A stretch of 12,279 nucleotides of DNA from Desulforapulum sp034007745. GTDB lineage: Bacteria > Desulfobacterota > Desulfobacteria > Desulfobacterales > Desulfobacteraceae. The position numbers and the translations under genes are program-made. A model generated the notes under the pieces. That model made no database searches, had not been told where the DNA came from, and saw nothing but the letters and a program-made list of their open reading frames with translations. The DNA is taken from positions 1-12,279 of the forward strand of contig JAVEQI010000047.1 of the NCBI GenBank assembly GCA_034007745.1, read 5' to 3'. This document shows, piece after piece, positions 1 to 6,187 of this stretch (position 1 is its first letter; each line of letters begins with the position of its first letter).

Positions 1-235
1 TAGATATGGTTATGCCTGAAAAAAATTGTCAGTGAAATGGGAAGAAGATGAAGAAAATTTGTTTAAAAAAAATTGAAATTAGGAAGAAAATGAAAAGAAG
101 AAGATACATCTTCAAACCAGGAAGAATATGGCACTTTCAGGTCGCCCCTCACAGGGGGTGATGAATTTCAAGATCAGGATCCAATACTTTAAGGCTACGC
201 CATTTTCTTTTGAGATAAAAAATGTAACATTCTTG

Positions 236-265
236 TTGACGATGTAACAGGTTGTGATACAACCT
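236..265 (+). promoter_or_regulatory. higBA promoter with overlapping palindromic operator
   Basis: A TTGACG hexamer (236-241) is followed after 16 bases by TACAAC (258-263), a plausible -35/-10 pair. A perfect inverted repeat, AGGTTGT-GAT-ACAACCT (249-265), covers the -10 region and ends 5 bases before the higB ATG. ATGTAACA also occurs twice, exactly 20 bp apart (222-229 and 242-249). Palindromes at this place are the usual binding sites of HigA antitoxins, which repress their own operon. That HigA binds here is inferred from position and symmetry. Confidence 0.55.
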
Positions 266-270
266 CTGCT

Positions 271-546
271 ATGATAAAAAGCTTCAAACATAAAGGGCTT
301 GCCGTTCTATTTGAAAAAGGACACTTTTCAAAAGTTCGACAGGATTTACAATCACGTTCTTTACGACGGTTAGACGCTTTGGATCAGGCGGAATCATTGA
401 CAGAATTAAATATTCCTGGATTTGATTTTCAAGGTCTTCAAGGAAAAACCAAACGGTATAGCATTCACGTCAATGGCCCGTGGTGCATCACCTTTGAATG
501 GGAAAATGGTGATGCATTAAAAATTGATCTTGAACAATATCATTAG
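271..546 (+). CDS. higB: HigB/RelE-family mRNA interferase toxin
   Basis: This 91-residue protein has the size and layout of HigB toxins (RelE/ParE fold), which cut mRNA on the ribosome and are neutralised by HigA. The start MIKSFKHKGL, the middle block with L-x-x-L-N-I-P-G-F-x-x-x-x-L-x-G, the strand W-C-I-T-F-E-W near residues 71-77 and the C-terminal D-L-E-Q-Y-H ending are all typical of the family. The ATG at 271 gives the canonical N-terminus. No Shine-Dalgarno sequence precedes it, and the predicted promoter lies so close that the message may be leaderless. It is the first gene of a two-gene operon; higA starts 12 bp after its stop, the toxin-first order usual for higBA. The catalytic residues were not tested individually. 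Confidence 0.93.
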   Translation: MIKSFKHKGLAVLFEKGHFSKVRQDLQSRSLRRLDALDQAESLTELNIPGFDFQGLQGKTKRYSIHVNGPWCITFEWENGDALKIDLEQYH

Positions 547-558
547 AGAGGTAAAACT

Positions 559-888
559 ATGGGAGAAATTTTAGCTAAACGTTCTTTAAGAAGACCGCCG
601 ACACATCCTGGGGAGATTTTACGGGAGGATGTACTTAAAGGTCTTGGTTTATCAGTAAGTGAAACGGCGAGGAGACTCGGAGTTTCACGTCAACAACTTC
701 ATCGTATATTGGCTTGTACTCATCCAATCACTACTGAAATGGCCCTAAGAATAGGCAAATTTGCAGGTAATGGCCCTGGACTTTGGTTACGTATGCAGCA
801 AAATTACGATTTGTGGCATACGACAGAAAAGATATCCGTTGAGCTTTCCAAAATTGAAACAGTTACAGAGGATAGGCTCGAAGCCTGA
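559..888 (+). CDS. higA: HigA antitoxin, XRE-type helix-turn-helix
   Basis: This 109-residue DNA-binding antitoxin is predicted to bind HigB and repress the operon through the palindrome at 249-265. Residues 12-25 carry the family signature R-P-P-T-H-P-G-E-I-L-R-E-D-V. A helix-turn-helix follows at about residues 31-68, with S-E-T-A-R-R-L-G-V-S-R-Q-Q-L as its core, and a W-L-R-M-Q segment near residue 76 is typical of HigA/VapI proteins. A GAGAGG Shine-Dalgarno (546-551) overlaps the higB stop codon and sets the ATG at 559, which indicates translational coupling. The TGA stop (886-888) lies inside the first core box of the attC-like site at 883-944, an arrangement common in integron cassettes. 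Confidence 0.94.
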   Translation: MGEILAKRSLRRPPTHPGEILREDVLKGLGLSVSETARRLGVSRQQLHRILACTHPITTEMALRIGKFAGNGPGLWLRMQQNYDLWHTTEKISVELSKIETVTEDRLEA

Positions 889-944
889 CATCGGCATGCA
901 GTGGAGCGCAAACAGTGCGCACCCACTGATGCCGGGCGTTGGTC
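883..944 (+). other. attC-like integron recombination site ending the higBA cassette
   Basis: The layout matches an integron attC. A GCCTGAC box (883-889, R''-like; consensus RYYYAAC) comes first. The stem arm GGCAT-G-CAGTGG (893-904) pairs with CCACTG-ATGCC (923-933) at every base except G898, which is left unpaired, as extrahelical bases are in attC hairpins. An inner stem GCGCA/TGCGC (906-910/916-920) closes a 5-base loop. The site ends with GGGCGTT (934-940) and GTTGGTC (938-944, R'-like; consensus GTTRRRY). Crossover would fall between G938 and T939. Both outer boxes deviate from consensus at one position. Orientation is right for a cassette carrying higBA upstream. No integrase gene and no clear second attC before higB are visible, so it may be a lone or degraded site. 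Confidence 0.65.
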
Positions 945-980
945 AATCTGCTTCGCTGTATCAAAGCCCCAATAGTAAAC

Positions 981-1011
981 CACGGCGACAAGCCGGTGTA
1001 TATTGTTAAAC
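981..1011 (+). repeat. small hairpin with bulged G followed by GTTAAAC
   Basis: CACGGC (981-986) pairs with GCC-G-GTG (992-998) around the loop GACAA, with one unpaired G (995). It is followed by TATATT and GTTAAAC (1005-1011), which fits the attC R' consensus GTTRRRY exactly. No good matching R'' box (RYYYAAC) precedes it; the nearest is AGTAAAC (974-980). It may be a degraded attC, an unrelated repeat, or leader structure of the gene at 1035. Confidence 0.25.
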
Positions 1012-1034
1012 CTAGTCTGGTCAAAGGAGAAAAA

Positions 1035-4000
1035 ATGAAAAAGAGCTTTTTGGGCTATAGTCTGTTTCAAATTGTTTTTATAGCTGTTTTTACCATTACA
1101 TCAGCTTATGCAGGGAATATCCACTGGTCAAAACAGTTCCCAAAACCTGAATCCTCCATAAAGATGTCGGGTTCTACAGGAATGAGTGATGGAAGTGGCG
1201 CCCCGAACATACAGCATGCTCTATGGCACAGGGGAAAGTTGTATATGGCAGGGAACTGGCAAGTCGGGATTGATCCTTTTGATATGACGAAAAGAGATCC
1301 CAATTTTACCTGGAATATGTGGACCTGGAATAAAGAAGAGGGCTATAGAGCTGTCGCCTGGCATCATACGGCTCAAGGGGGAGACGGGCCTGCAGGCATG
1401 ATCAATACATTCTGTTTTCTCCCGGATGGAAGACTCGTGGTCGGAGGTGATTTTGGGGAATTAAACAACTATCATGGTCACTCCTACCACAGAATAAAGG
1501 GACTTGTGGTTTTAGATCCCGGGGAGCCTACAGCCAACAGATGGCAGCCGCTTGTCAAGTCCGTTCAACATAATGCGCCCCAGGGAACTATACGAAGTAT
1601 AGCCTATGATCCCCAGGGAAACGATCTCTGGGTTGCTGGGGGTTTCGTCGGTTTCAGAATGGATCCGACCAGGCGGGATCATAACTGCTTCGCAGTCCAA
1701 AGATACAGCCTTACAGATAAGAAATGGTATATAATTCCTCCTGGAGTCAGAAAGGGAACCATAATTCATAAAATTAAAGTGGACAGTTCGACCACTCCGA
1801 GCACCGTTTATATGGCCGGGCATTTTGCGACTACAGGCGGAGATGGAGAGGAACCCGGTGATGGTGGAACTGCCAGATACACAGAAGGATTTTGTGCCTG
1901 GAGAGCTGACAAAGGATTTATCACCTTTCCCCTCAATCATACGGATGGCAAACAGGGAAGAAAGGGGGTTCTGCAGAAAGCTCCTGATTTTAAATACATG
2001 GACAGTGTCAATGTCCTTGATTTTCTTGTTGAAGGCAAAGATATATGGATAGTAGGCGCTTTTAGAGAGGGAACCATGAATAACGGGCAGCCCCTTCGCG
2101 GGATTGCCAAGTGGGACCATGAAAATCAGATCTGGATGGATCCTACCGGTAAAGGAGGTCTGGGAAGAGATGCCTATTCCATCGTAAAAACAGAAGACGG
2201 TAAAATTTATGTAAGCGGGGCCTTTGGCGGAGAAAATGGAGCCCAACACTTTGATGGCTTTAAAAATGGGGATAAAGCCTACATGGTTACCTGCTATGAC
2301 CCCCAGGAAAACAGCTGGAAAGAGCTTGGGGATGGTCTTGGGGGATATTCCATGCCGGAGGTCAGAATGGCCGTGTCTGGAAATGACGTCATCTTTGCAG
2401 GAACCTTTAAACAGGTTGGAAGAAATACCGGGCAGGATGGTTTTGAAAGCTATTATATTGCTCGCTGGAACAATCATGTTGACTTTACAAAAGAGACCCC
2501 GCCCCTTTCGGACGAAGATAATCCCTATACAATTACATTTCCCGAAAAAGACAAGTCTATGGTTGCAGACGGCCTGGAGCACTGGTCCAGAAAGTTTGTC
2601 GCACCGCCCAGGCAGGTAAGTGGAAAAAGTCTACAGGATGCCAACACGGGCATGGACAGAGGAACAGGGACACCATCTGTTAAACATATTAAATGGCATG
2701 ATGGGATACTCTATTTTGCCGGTTCATGGGAAGTTACAATGAATGAGAGATGGTTCGTCTGGACCTATGATCCTGACAGGGGATGGAACCGTCTGGCCTA
2801 CAAAAACAGAACCGACAGTGCAGGTTTTGCGTCAATACCGGAAGGGTTTAAATGGCGTGATGGAAAAATGTACGTCTATGGAGCCAATGAAGAGTGGAAA
2901 GGTATTGCCGTTTATGACCCTGAAACAGCGGAGTGGTCTGAATTCAGAGGTACCTACAGAGATAAGCCTATAAAAGGCAACGGTGCTCAAGGCAACCCGG
3001 CCATTAATGACATTGCCTGGGATTCCAAAACCGGCGATATCTACCTTGTAGGCGCCTGCGGAGAAAATATTCGCTATACGCCGGGAGAAAGAGAGGACGG
3101 CAAAACTGTTCCTTCCCAGATATTGAGGGTAGACAAGAATATGGTTTACCATCCAATGGGACTTATGCTGAGTGCCCAGATTCCTGATAAACCTTCTGTC
3201 AGTGTGAATTGTATACTTCTTGATGAAACCAAAACTCCCACTGATATATATGTCGGAGGATCTTTTGGCTTTTGGGGCATGTCATCAGATCACAAAAATG
3301 CAGCCTATAATGTTGCAAAATGGGATTACAATATAGGAGAATGGCAGCCCATTGGGAAAGGTAATTTCTGGCGTATTGGAATGCATGATCTTAAAATATT
3401 TCCTGAAGGGTATCCTGGCCTGAAAGGTCAGCCCATATATGGCTTTCCAACATTTATGACTGAGCTGCTGGGACGGGTGAGATGTCTTGAAATGGACAAA
3501 CAGGGGAATCTTTATGCAGGCGGCTCCATCGGTATTCTTGATGATAATCCGGATATAAACAAGAGGGACGAACATTACGGTCTTGTTAAATATGATAAAC
3601 AGCAGGATAAATGGGTTGGGGCTACAAAATGCAGAGGAGTATCCCGTGACGTTTTCCAGATGACATGGCTTGATGATACGAAGATGCTTGTCACAGGTTC
3701 CTTTCTTTACTCAGAAGACTACAGGTTACTTAATAATGTCGCTGTTTTTGATACCCTGAAGGGGACTCTTGAACCATTGGGTGGTGGTCTTTTAAAGGGA
3801 ACAGATGCCCATGTTTATGCCTGTGATGTTGTTCACGATGTACGGGATGACGGGTACTGGTTTGGAGGCTTTTTCAATTATGCCGGTTCTGAGCCTAAAT
3901 ATTTATCTGATGCACCTGTTGAGAGTTTTTCCATTGCCCACTACAACCCTAACAAGAATCTTGACCCCAACAATGGTCTTAAAGTAGAGCCAAATGAAGG

Positions 4001-4259
4001 AGTTAAAGGGGTTGAGGGGTATAGTTCGGAATCAAGGAGTGTAACCTTGAAAGCTGCCTGCCCTGATGACGGAGAAATCATTTGGTATACAAAGTCTTCC
4101 ACCGGCGAATTCAGCAAGGTTGGAACTGGAAGTCCATACAATACTTCTTTAAGAGTGAAGGCTGGTATGAAAAGTTTCACCTACTATGTTTCAGTGAAAA
4201 AAACAGATGGTTCCCAAGGGGGAAAATTACCTGTGATAATAAACATAAAAGAGCCTTAA
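1035..4259 (+). CDS. exported tandem beta-propeller protein with C-terminal Ig-like domain
   Basis: I do not recognise a named gene. The protein has 1074 residues. Residues 1-26 form a signal peptide (K-K, hydrophobic core, cleavage after A-Y-A), so it is exported. Two homologous halves begin at H-W-S near residues 30 and 516 and share T-G-M-x-x-G-x-G-x-P and W-H-x-G-x-L-Y-x-A-G-x-W. Each half contains seven motifs of the type Y/W-x-x-G-x-F followed by a blade with a W or Y, as in seven-bladed propellers of the Kelch or Rax2-like kind. From about residue 980 a domain with V-T-L-K-A-A-C-P, I-I-W-Y-T and V-G-T-G-S-P resembles the Ig-like domains of Bacteroidetes surface proteins. The ATG at 1035 has a strong AAAGGAG (1023-1029); an in-frame TTG at 939 would spoil the signal peptide. 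No enzyme active site is evident. Surface binding or adhesion is a guess. Confidence 0.85.
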   Translation: MKKSFLGYSLFQIVFIAVFTITSAYAGNIHWSKQFPKPESSIKMSGSTGMSDGSGAPNIQHALWHRGKLYMAGNWQVGIDPFDMTKRDPNFTWNMWTWNKEEGYRAVAWHHTAQGGDGPAGMINTFCFLPDGRLVVGGDFGELNNYHGHSYHRIKGLVVLDPGEPTANRWQPLVKSVQHNAPQGTIRSIAYDPQGNDLWVAGGFVGFRMDPTRRDHNCFAVQRYSLTDKKWYIIPPGVRKGTIIHKIKVDSSTTPSTVYMAGHFATTGGDGEEPGDGGTARYTEGFCAWRADKGFITFPLNHTDGKQGRKGVLQKAPDFKYMDSVNVLDFLVEGKDIWIVGAFREGTMNNGQPLRGIAKWDHENQIWMDPTGKGGLGRDAYSIVKTEDGKIYVSGAFGGENGAQHFDGFKNGDKAYMVTCYDPQENSWKELGDGLGGYSMPEVRMAVSGNDVIFAGTFKQVGRNTGQDGFESYYIARWNNHVDFTKETPPLSDEDNPYTITFPEKDKSMVADGLEHWSRKFVAPPRQVSGKSLQDANTGMDRGTGTPSVKHIKWHDGILYFAGSWEVTMNERWFVWTYDPDRGWNRLAYKNRTDSAGFASIPEGFKWRDGKMYVYGANEEWKGIAVYDPETAEWSEFRGTYRDKPIKGNGAQGNPAINDIAWDSKTGDIYLVGACGENIRYTPGEREDGKTVPSQILRVDKNMVYHPMGLMLSAQIPDKPSVSVNCILLDETKTPTDIYVGGSFGFWGMSSDHKNAAYNVAKWDYNIGEWQPIGKGNFWRIGMHDLKIFPEGYPGLKGQPIYGFPTFMTELLGRVRCLEMDKQGNLYAGGSIGILDDNPDINKRDEHYGLVKYDKQQDKWVGATKCRGVSRDVFQMTWLDDTKMLVTGSFLYSEDYRLLNNVAVFDTLKGTLEPLGGGLLKGTDAHVYACDVVHDVRDDGYWFGGFFNYAGSEPKYLSDAPVESFSIAHYNPNKNLDPNNGLKVEPNEGVKGVEGYSSESRSVTLKAACPDDGEIIWYTKSSTGEFSKVGTGSPYNTSLRVKAGMKSFTYYVSVKKTDGSQGGKLPVIINIKEP

Positions 4260-4287
4260 ATCTTACCTGATAATACCAGGAATGAAA

Positions 4288-4323
4288 AAATGGGGGGGGG
4301 GGAGAAACCGCCTACCCCCATTT
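4288..4323 (+). terminator. GC-rich hairpin after the propeller gene, containing an 11-G run
   Basis: AAATGGGGG (4288-4296) pairs perfectly with CCCCCATTT (4315-4323), 28 bp after the stop codon. The G-run spans 4292-4302 (11 Gs). The + strand side lacks a long T-tract (it ends in TTT). On the - strand the stem is followed by six Ts, so it resembles a better terminator for leftward transcription, or a bidirectional one. Part of the right arm also belongs to the dispersed repeat at 4308-4340. Confidence 0.5.
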
Positions 4324-4340
4324 GGGAGGATAAGGCAGGG
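4308..4340. repeat. dispersed intergenic repeat, copy 1
   Basis: The segment starting CCGCCTACCCCCATTTGGGA nearly matches 10928-10958, which starts CCGCCTTCCCCCTTTGGGAG. There is one single-base gap, and the copies diverge only after GGATAAG. Both copies lie in non-coding DNA and contain a short C-rich/G-rich self-complementary core (CCCCC-TTTGGGAGG), as in REP-like elements. Confidence 0.55.
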
Positions 4341-4672
4341 CACCGTGTATTTCCCTCCATTTTTCCTACTTTTCATATGGTTGCTTTGCGGTACTGCTGA
4401 CCTGGTCTATCAACCCGACACCTTCTTCCTCACATAAATTTATCCGGAACCAAAACAAGTTGACTTTAATGCCTCCTCTTTGTTACTGTTTTAACCAGTC
4501 TTTTTGGACAGATCCCCTGGAAATGCAAAACAGGCAAACTTTGCAGGATCAACCCCACAGGTCTAACCTTTGAACACCCGTCAACAACCCCTGGCTGAAG
4601 ACTCAGGGGCTTGCAATGTAGTTTGGAAGCCCTTGTTGATCAGTAGACAAACAGGATATTAAAAGTTGTTTT
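4341..4672. other. intergenic region upstream of the signalling cluster
   Basis: No intact gene is seen in these 332 bases. A weak promoter candidate is TTGACT (4460-4465) with TACTGT (4484-4489) preceded by TG. CCCCTG (4588-4593) and CAGGGG (4604-4609) form a 6-bp stem with a 10-base loop, enclosed in a wider inverted repeat TCAACAA (4581-4587) / TTGTTGA (4633-4639). This could be leader-RNA structure or a terminator remnant ahead of the gene at 4673. One + frame (from about 4345) reads like a short hydrophobic segment but is broken by several stops, so it may be gene debris or chance. Confidence 0.35.
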
Positions 4673-5389
4673 ATGAAAAACATTCTCATTGTTGATGATA
4701 CCAAGGTTAATCTGAAAGTGCTTGAGGTACTCTTATCCCGCAATGGATATAATACCACATCTGCATTGAGTGGAAAGGATGCCCTGAGCCTGCTCCAGAT
4801 CAAGCCCATTGATCTTATTATCTCAGACACTCTCATGCCTGAAATGGATGGATTTCAGTTCTGTCGCCTGTGCAAACTGGATGAAAACTTGAAACAGATC
4901 CCCTTTATATTTTATTCATCCACCCACACCGAAGCCATGGCGAGAAAACTTGCCCAAAAGGTGGGGGCCAAGGCCTTTATCACCAAACCGGCTGATCCGG
5001 CCATGATGCTGAAAATCATTAACAAAATTCTGAATGGCCATGATTTTCTCCACCCCAGGCATAACGAGTCAGTGGAAACCAATGAACCACCCACGAAAAT
5101 AAAAAATTCCCATGATGCCATACAGCCCCGGGATCAAGCCCTCTGTCAGGCATTACTCAAGCACATTCCCTGTGCAGTGTGGGCCATTGATGCCGGGGGC
5201 AAATTCGTCTATATAAGCCCTGCTGTGGAAGAGATCACAGGTTTTGCCGTGGAGTACCTCCTGAAAAATGGTAAAAGACAGTGGCTTGAAAGGGTTCACC
5301 CTGCCCATGGGGAAGATGTGAGAAATGGTTACAGGGATCTTTACCGGAACGTGCAGGATTCCAGGTTACCTGTGTCAAAACCGAAATAG
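4673..5389 (+). CDS. receiver-PAS protein, 5' part of an internally deleted hybrid kinase
   Basis: The predicted cytoplasmic protein has 238 residues. Residues 1-120 are a complete CheY-like receiver: acidic pair D8-D9, phosphoacceptor D52 in S-D-T-L-M-P-E-M-D-G, S82/S83 and K105 in T-K-P. After a polar linker, a PAS domain begins near residue 155 (A-V-W-A-I-D-A-G-G-K-F-V-Y-I-S-P and E-I-T-G-F), but it stops after about 75 residues, before its last strands. The final residues (about 226-238) do not look like PAS sequence. They arise where the reading frame runs into an out-of-frame receiver gene end. The ORF is therefore most likely the surviving front of a REC-PAS-kinase-REC gene. It has no output domain. 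The protein may be made and could accept phosphate, or it may be a dead remnant. The ATG at 4673 fits the standard receiver start; no strong Shine-Dalgarno is seen. Confidence 0.75.
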   Translation: MKNILIVDDTKVNLKVLEVLLSRNGYNTTSALSGKDALSLLQIKPIDLIISDTLMPEMDGFQFCRLCKLDENLKQIPFIFYSSTHTEAMARKLAQKVGAKAFITKPADPAMMLKIINKILNGHDFLHPRHNESVETNEPPTKIKNSHDAIQPRDQALCQALLKHIPCAVWAIDAGGKFVYISPAVEEITGFAVEYLLKNGKRQWLERVHPAHGEDVRNGYRDLYRNVQDSRLPVSKPK

Positions 5390-5673
5390 CGTCCATTAGG
5401 GCCTGCAAAGATGCCATGGCATCAGATTATCCCTTCAGCGTGGTGATTGTGGACCTTACGACCCCTGGGGATGGAATGCCCGGAATCAGCATACTGAAGC
5501 AGCTTAAAAAGATCCATCCGGAGTTCCAGGCCATTGCCTCGAGCGCTTATCCTTCAGACCCTGTAATAAGGCAATACAAACAGTACGGGTTCAACGCCGT
5601 GTTGTCCAAACCCTATGGGGCAGGTGAACTTGCGGCGGCCATAAAACAGCAGTTGACCGCCTCCTTCGGGTAA
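5347..5673 (+). pseudogene. C-terminal receiver remnant of the deleted hybrid kinase
   Basis: In the frame of the TAA at 5671-5673, which differs from that of the PAS gene, the sequence reads E-R-A-G-F-Q-V-T-C-V-K. It continues through S-V-V-I-V-D-L-T (phosphoacceptor D in D-L-T), a S-S-A-Y-P-S-D-P-V-I block and L-S-K-P-Y. This is the classic layout of the receiver that ends many PAS-type hybrid histidine kinases. Its first 20-25 residues, with the acidic pair, are missing and there is no proper start; an ATG at 5416 falls inside the domain. It lies directly behind the truncated PAS domain, which points to a deletion that removed the kinase core and left a frameshifted junction near 5340-5353. 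Confidence 0.8.
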
Positions 5674-5741
5674 AAAAACAAATTGCCAATGTATTGGAAA
5701 AGACCCATCAGGAGCACCGGGGATCAGCATGGAGAACACAG

Positions 5742-6122
5742 ATGAAAAACACCAGAAATTCCACCATCCTCATAGTTGACGACACCAAAACTAACGTTGA
5801 TATACTGGTCCAGACCCTGACGGGTGATTACAAACTGGGGGTGGCCCTCAACGGAAAGGATGCCATCCGCTTTGCAAAGGACCATCACCCCAATCTGATT
5901 TTACTTGATATTATCATGCCTCAAATGGATGGGTTTCAGGTGTGCTGGACATTAAAATCCATCCCGGAAACCCGGGATATTCCCATTATCTTCATCACTG
6001 CCATGGATAACCAGGCCCACAGAAAAAAATGTTTTGAATGTGGTGGGGTGGACTATATCACCAAGCCCTTTGTGGCTGCGGAAGTAAAGAAAAAAATCCT
6101 TGCACATATGACTCCGGCTTGA
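5742..6122 (+). CDS. single-domain response regulator (CheY-like receiver)
   Basis: The protein has 126 residues, essentially one receiver domain: acidic pair D13-D14, phosphoacceptor D56 in L-L-D-I-I-M-P, T86 in F-I-T-A-M-D and K108 in Y-I-T-K-P-F. The ATG at 5742 is chosen because GGAG (5731-5734) precedes it at 7 bp; an upstream in-frame TTG (5694) has no such support. By eye it shares roughly 60% of residues with the receiver of the HD-GYP protein at 9175, including the stretches A-L-N-G, D-A-I-R-F-A and I-P-I-I-F-I-T-A-M-D. That suggests local duplication with loss of the output domain. It could relay phosphate in the phosphorelay or act as a phosphate sink for the hybrid kinase that begins shortly downstream. 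Confidence 0.9.
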   Translation: MKNTRNSTILIVDDTKTNVDILVQTLTGDYKLGVALNGKDAIRFAKDHHPNLILLDIIMPQMDGFQVCWTLKSIPETRDIPIIFITAMDNQAHRKKCFECGGVDYITKPFVAAEVKKKILAHMTPA

Positions 6123-6187
6123 TTCAAGACCACCCAATGGACGCACCCCATGATTTCAATCATTTTACCAAGAGAGGCAGGCAGTTA

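Noticed and set aside
8..15. GTTATGC as the possible R' end of a previous attC
   Set aside because: It violates the GTTRRRY consensus and its left partner would lie outside the window, so it cannot be supported.
1..140. Purine-rich tract with GAAGAAGATG-like repeats and a short palindrome (100-113)
   Set aside because: The repeats are irregular and of low complexity. A short + frame from 48 has no family resemblance I trust, and no preceding attC could be identified.
939..1034. TTG start that would extend the propeller protein by 32 residues
   Set aside because: It has no ribosome binding site, overlaps the attC-like site, and would bury the clear signal peptide that begins at 1035.
1512..2582. 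Minus-strand open frame of 356 residues
   Set aside because: It lies wholly inside the propeller gene, has no domain pattern, and the + strand protein has a signal peptide, repeats and a strong ribosome binding site.
6038..6187. Upstream starts (6038, 6137) for the hybrid kinase
   Set aside because: 6038 overlaps the preceding regulator gene by 85 bp and gives an implausible Cys/Trp-rich N-terminus. 6137 lacks a Shine-Dalgarno but remains possible.
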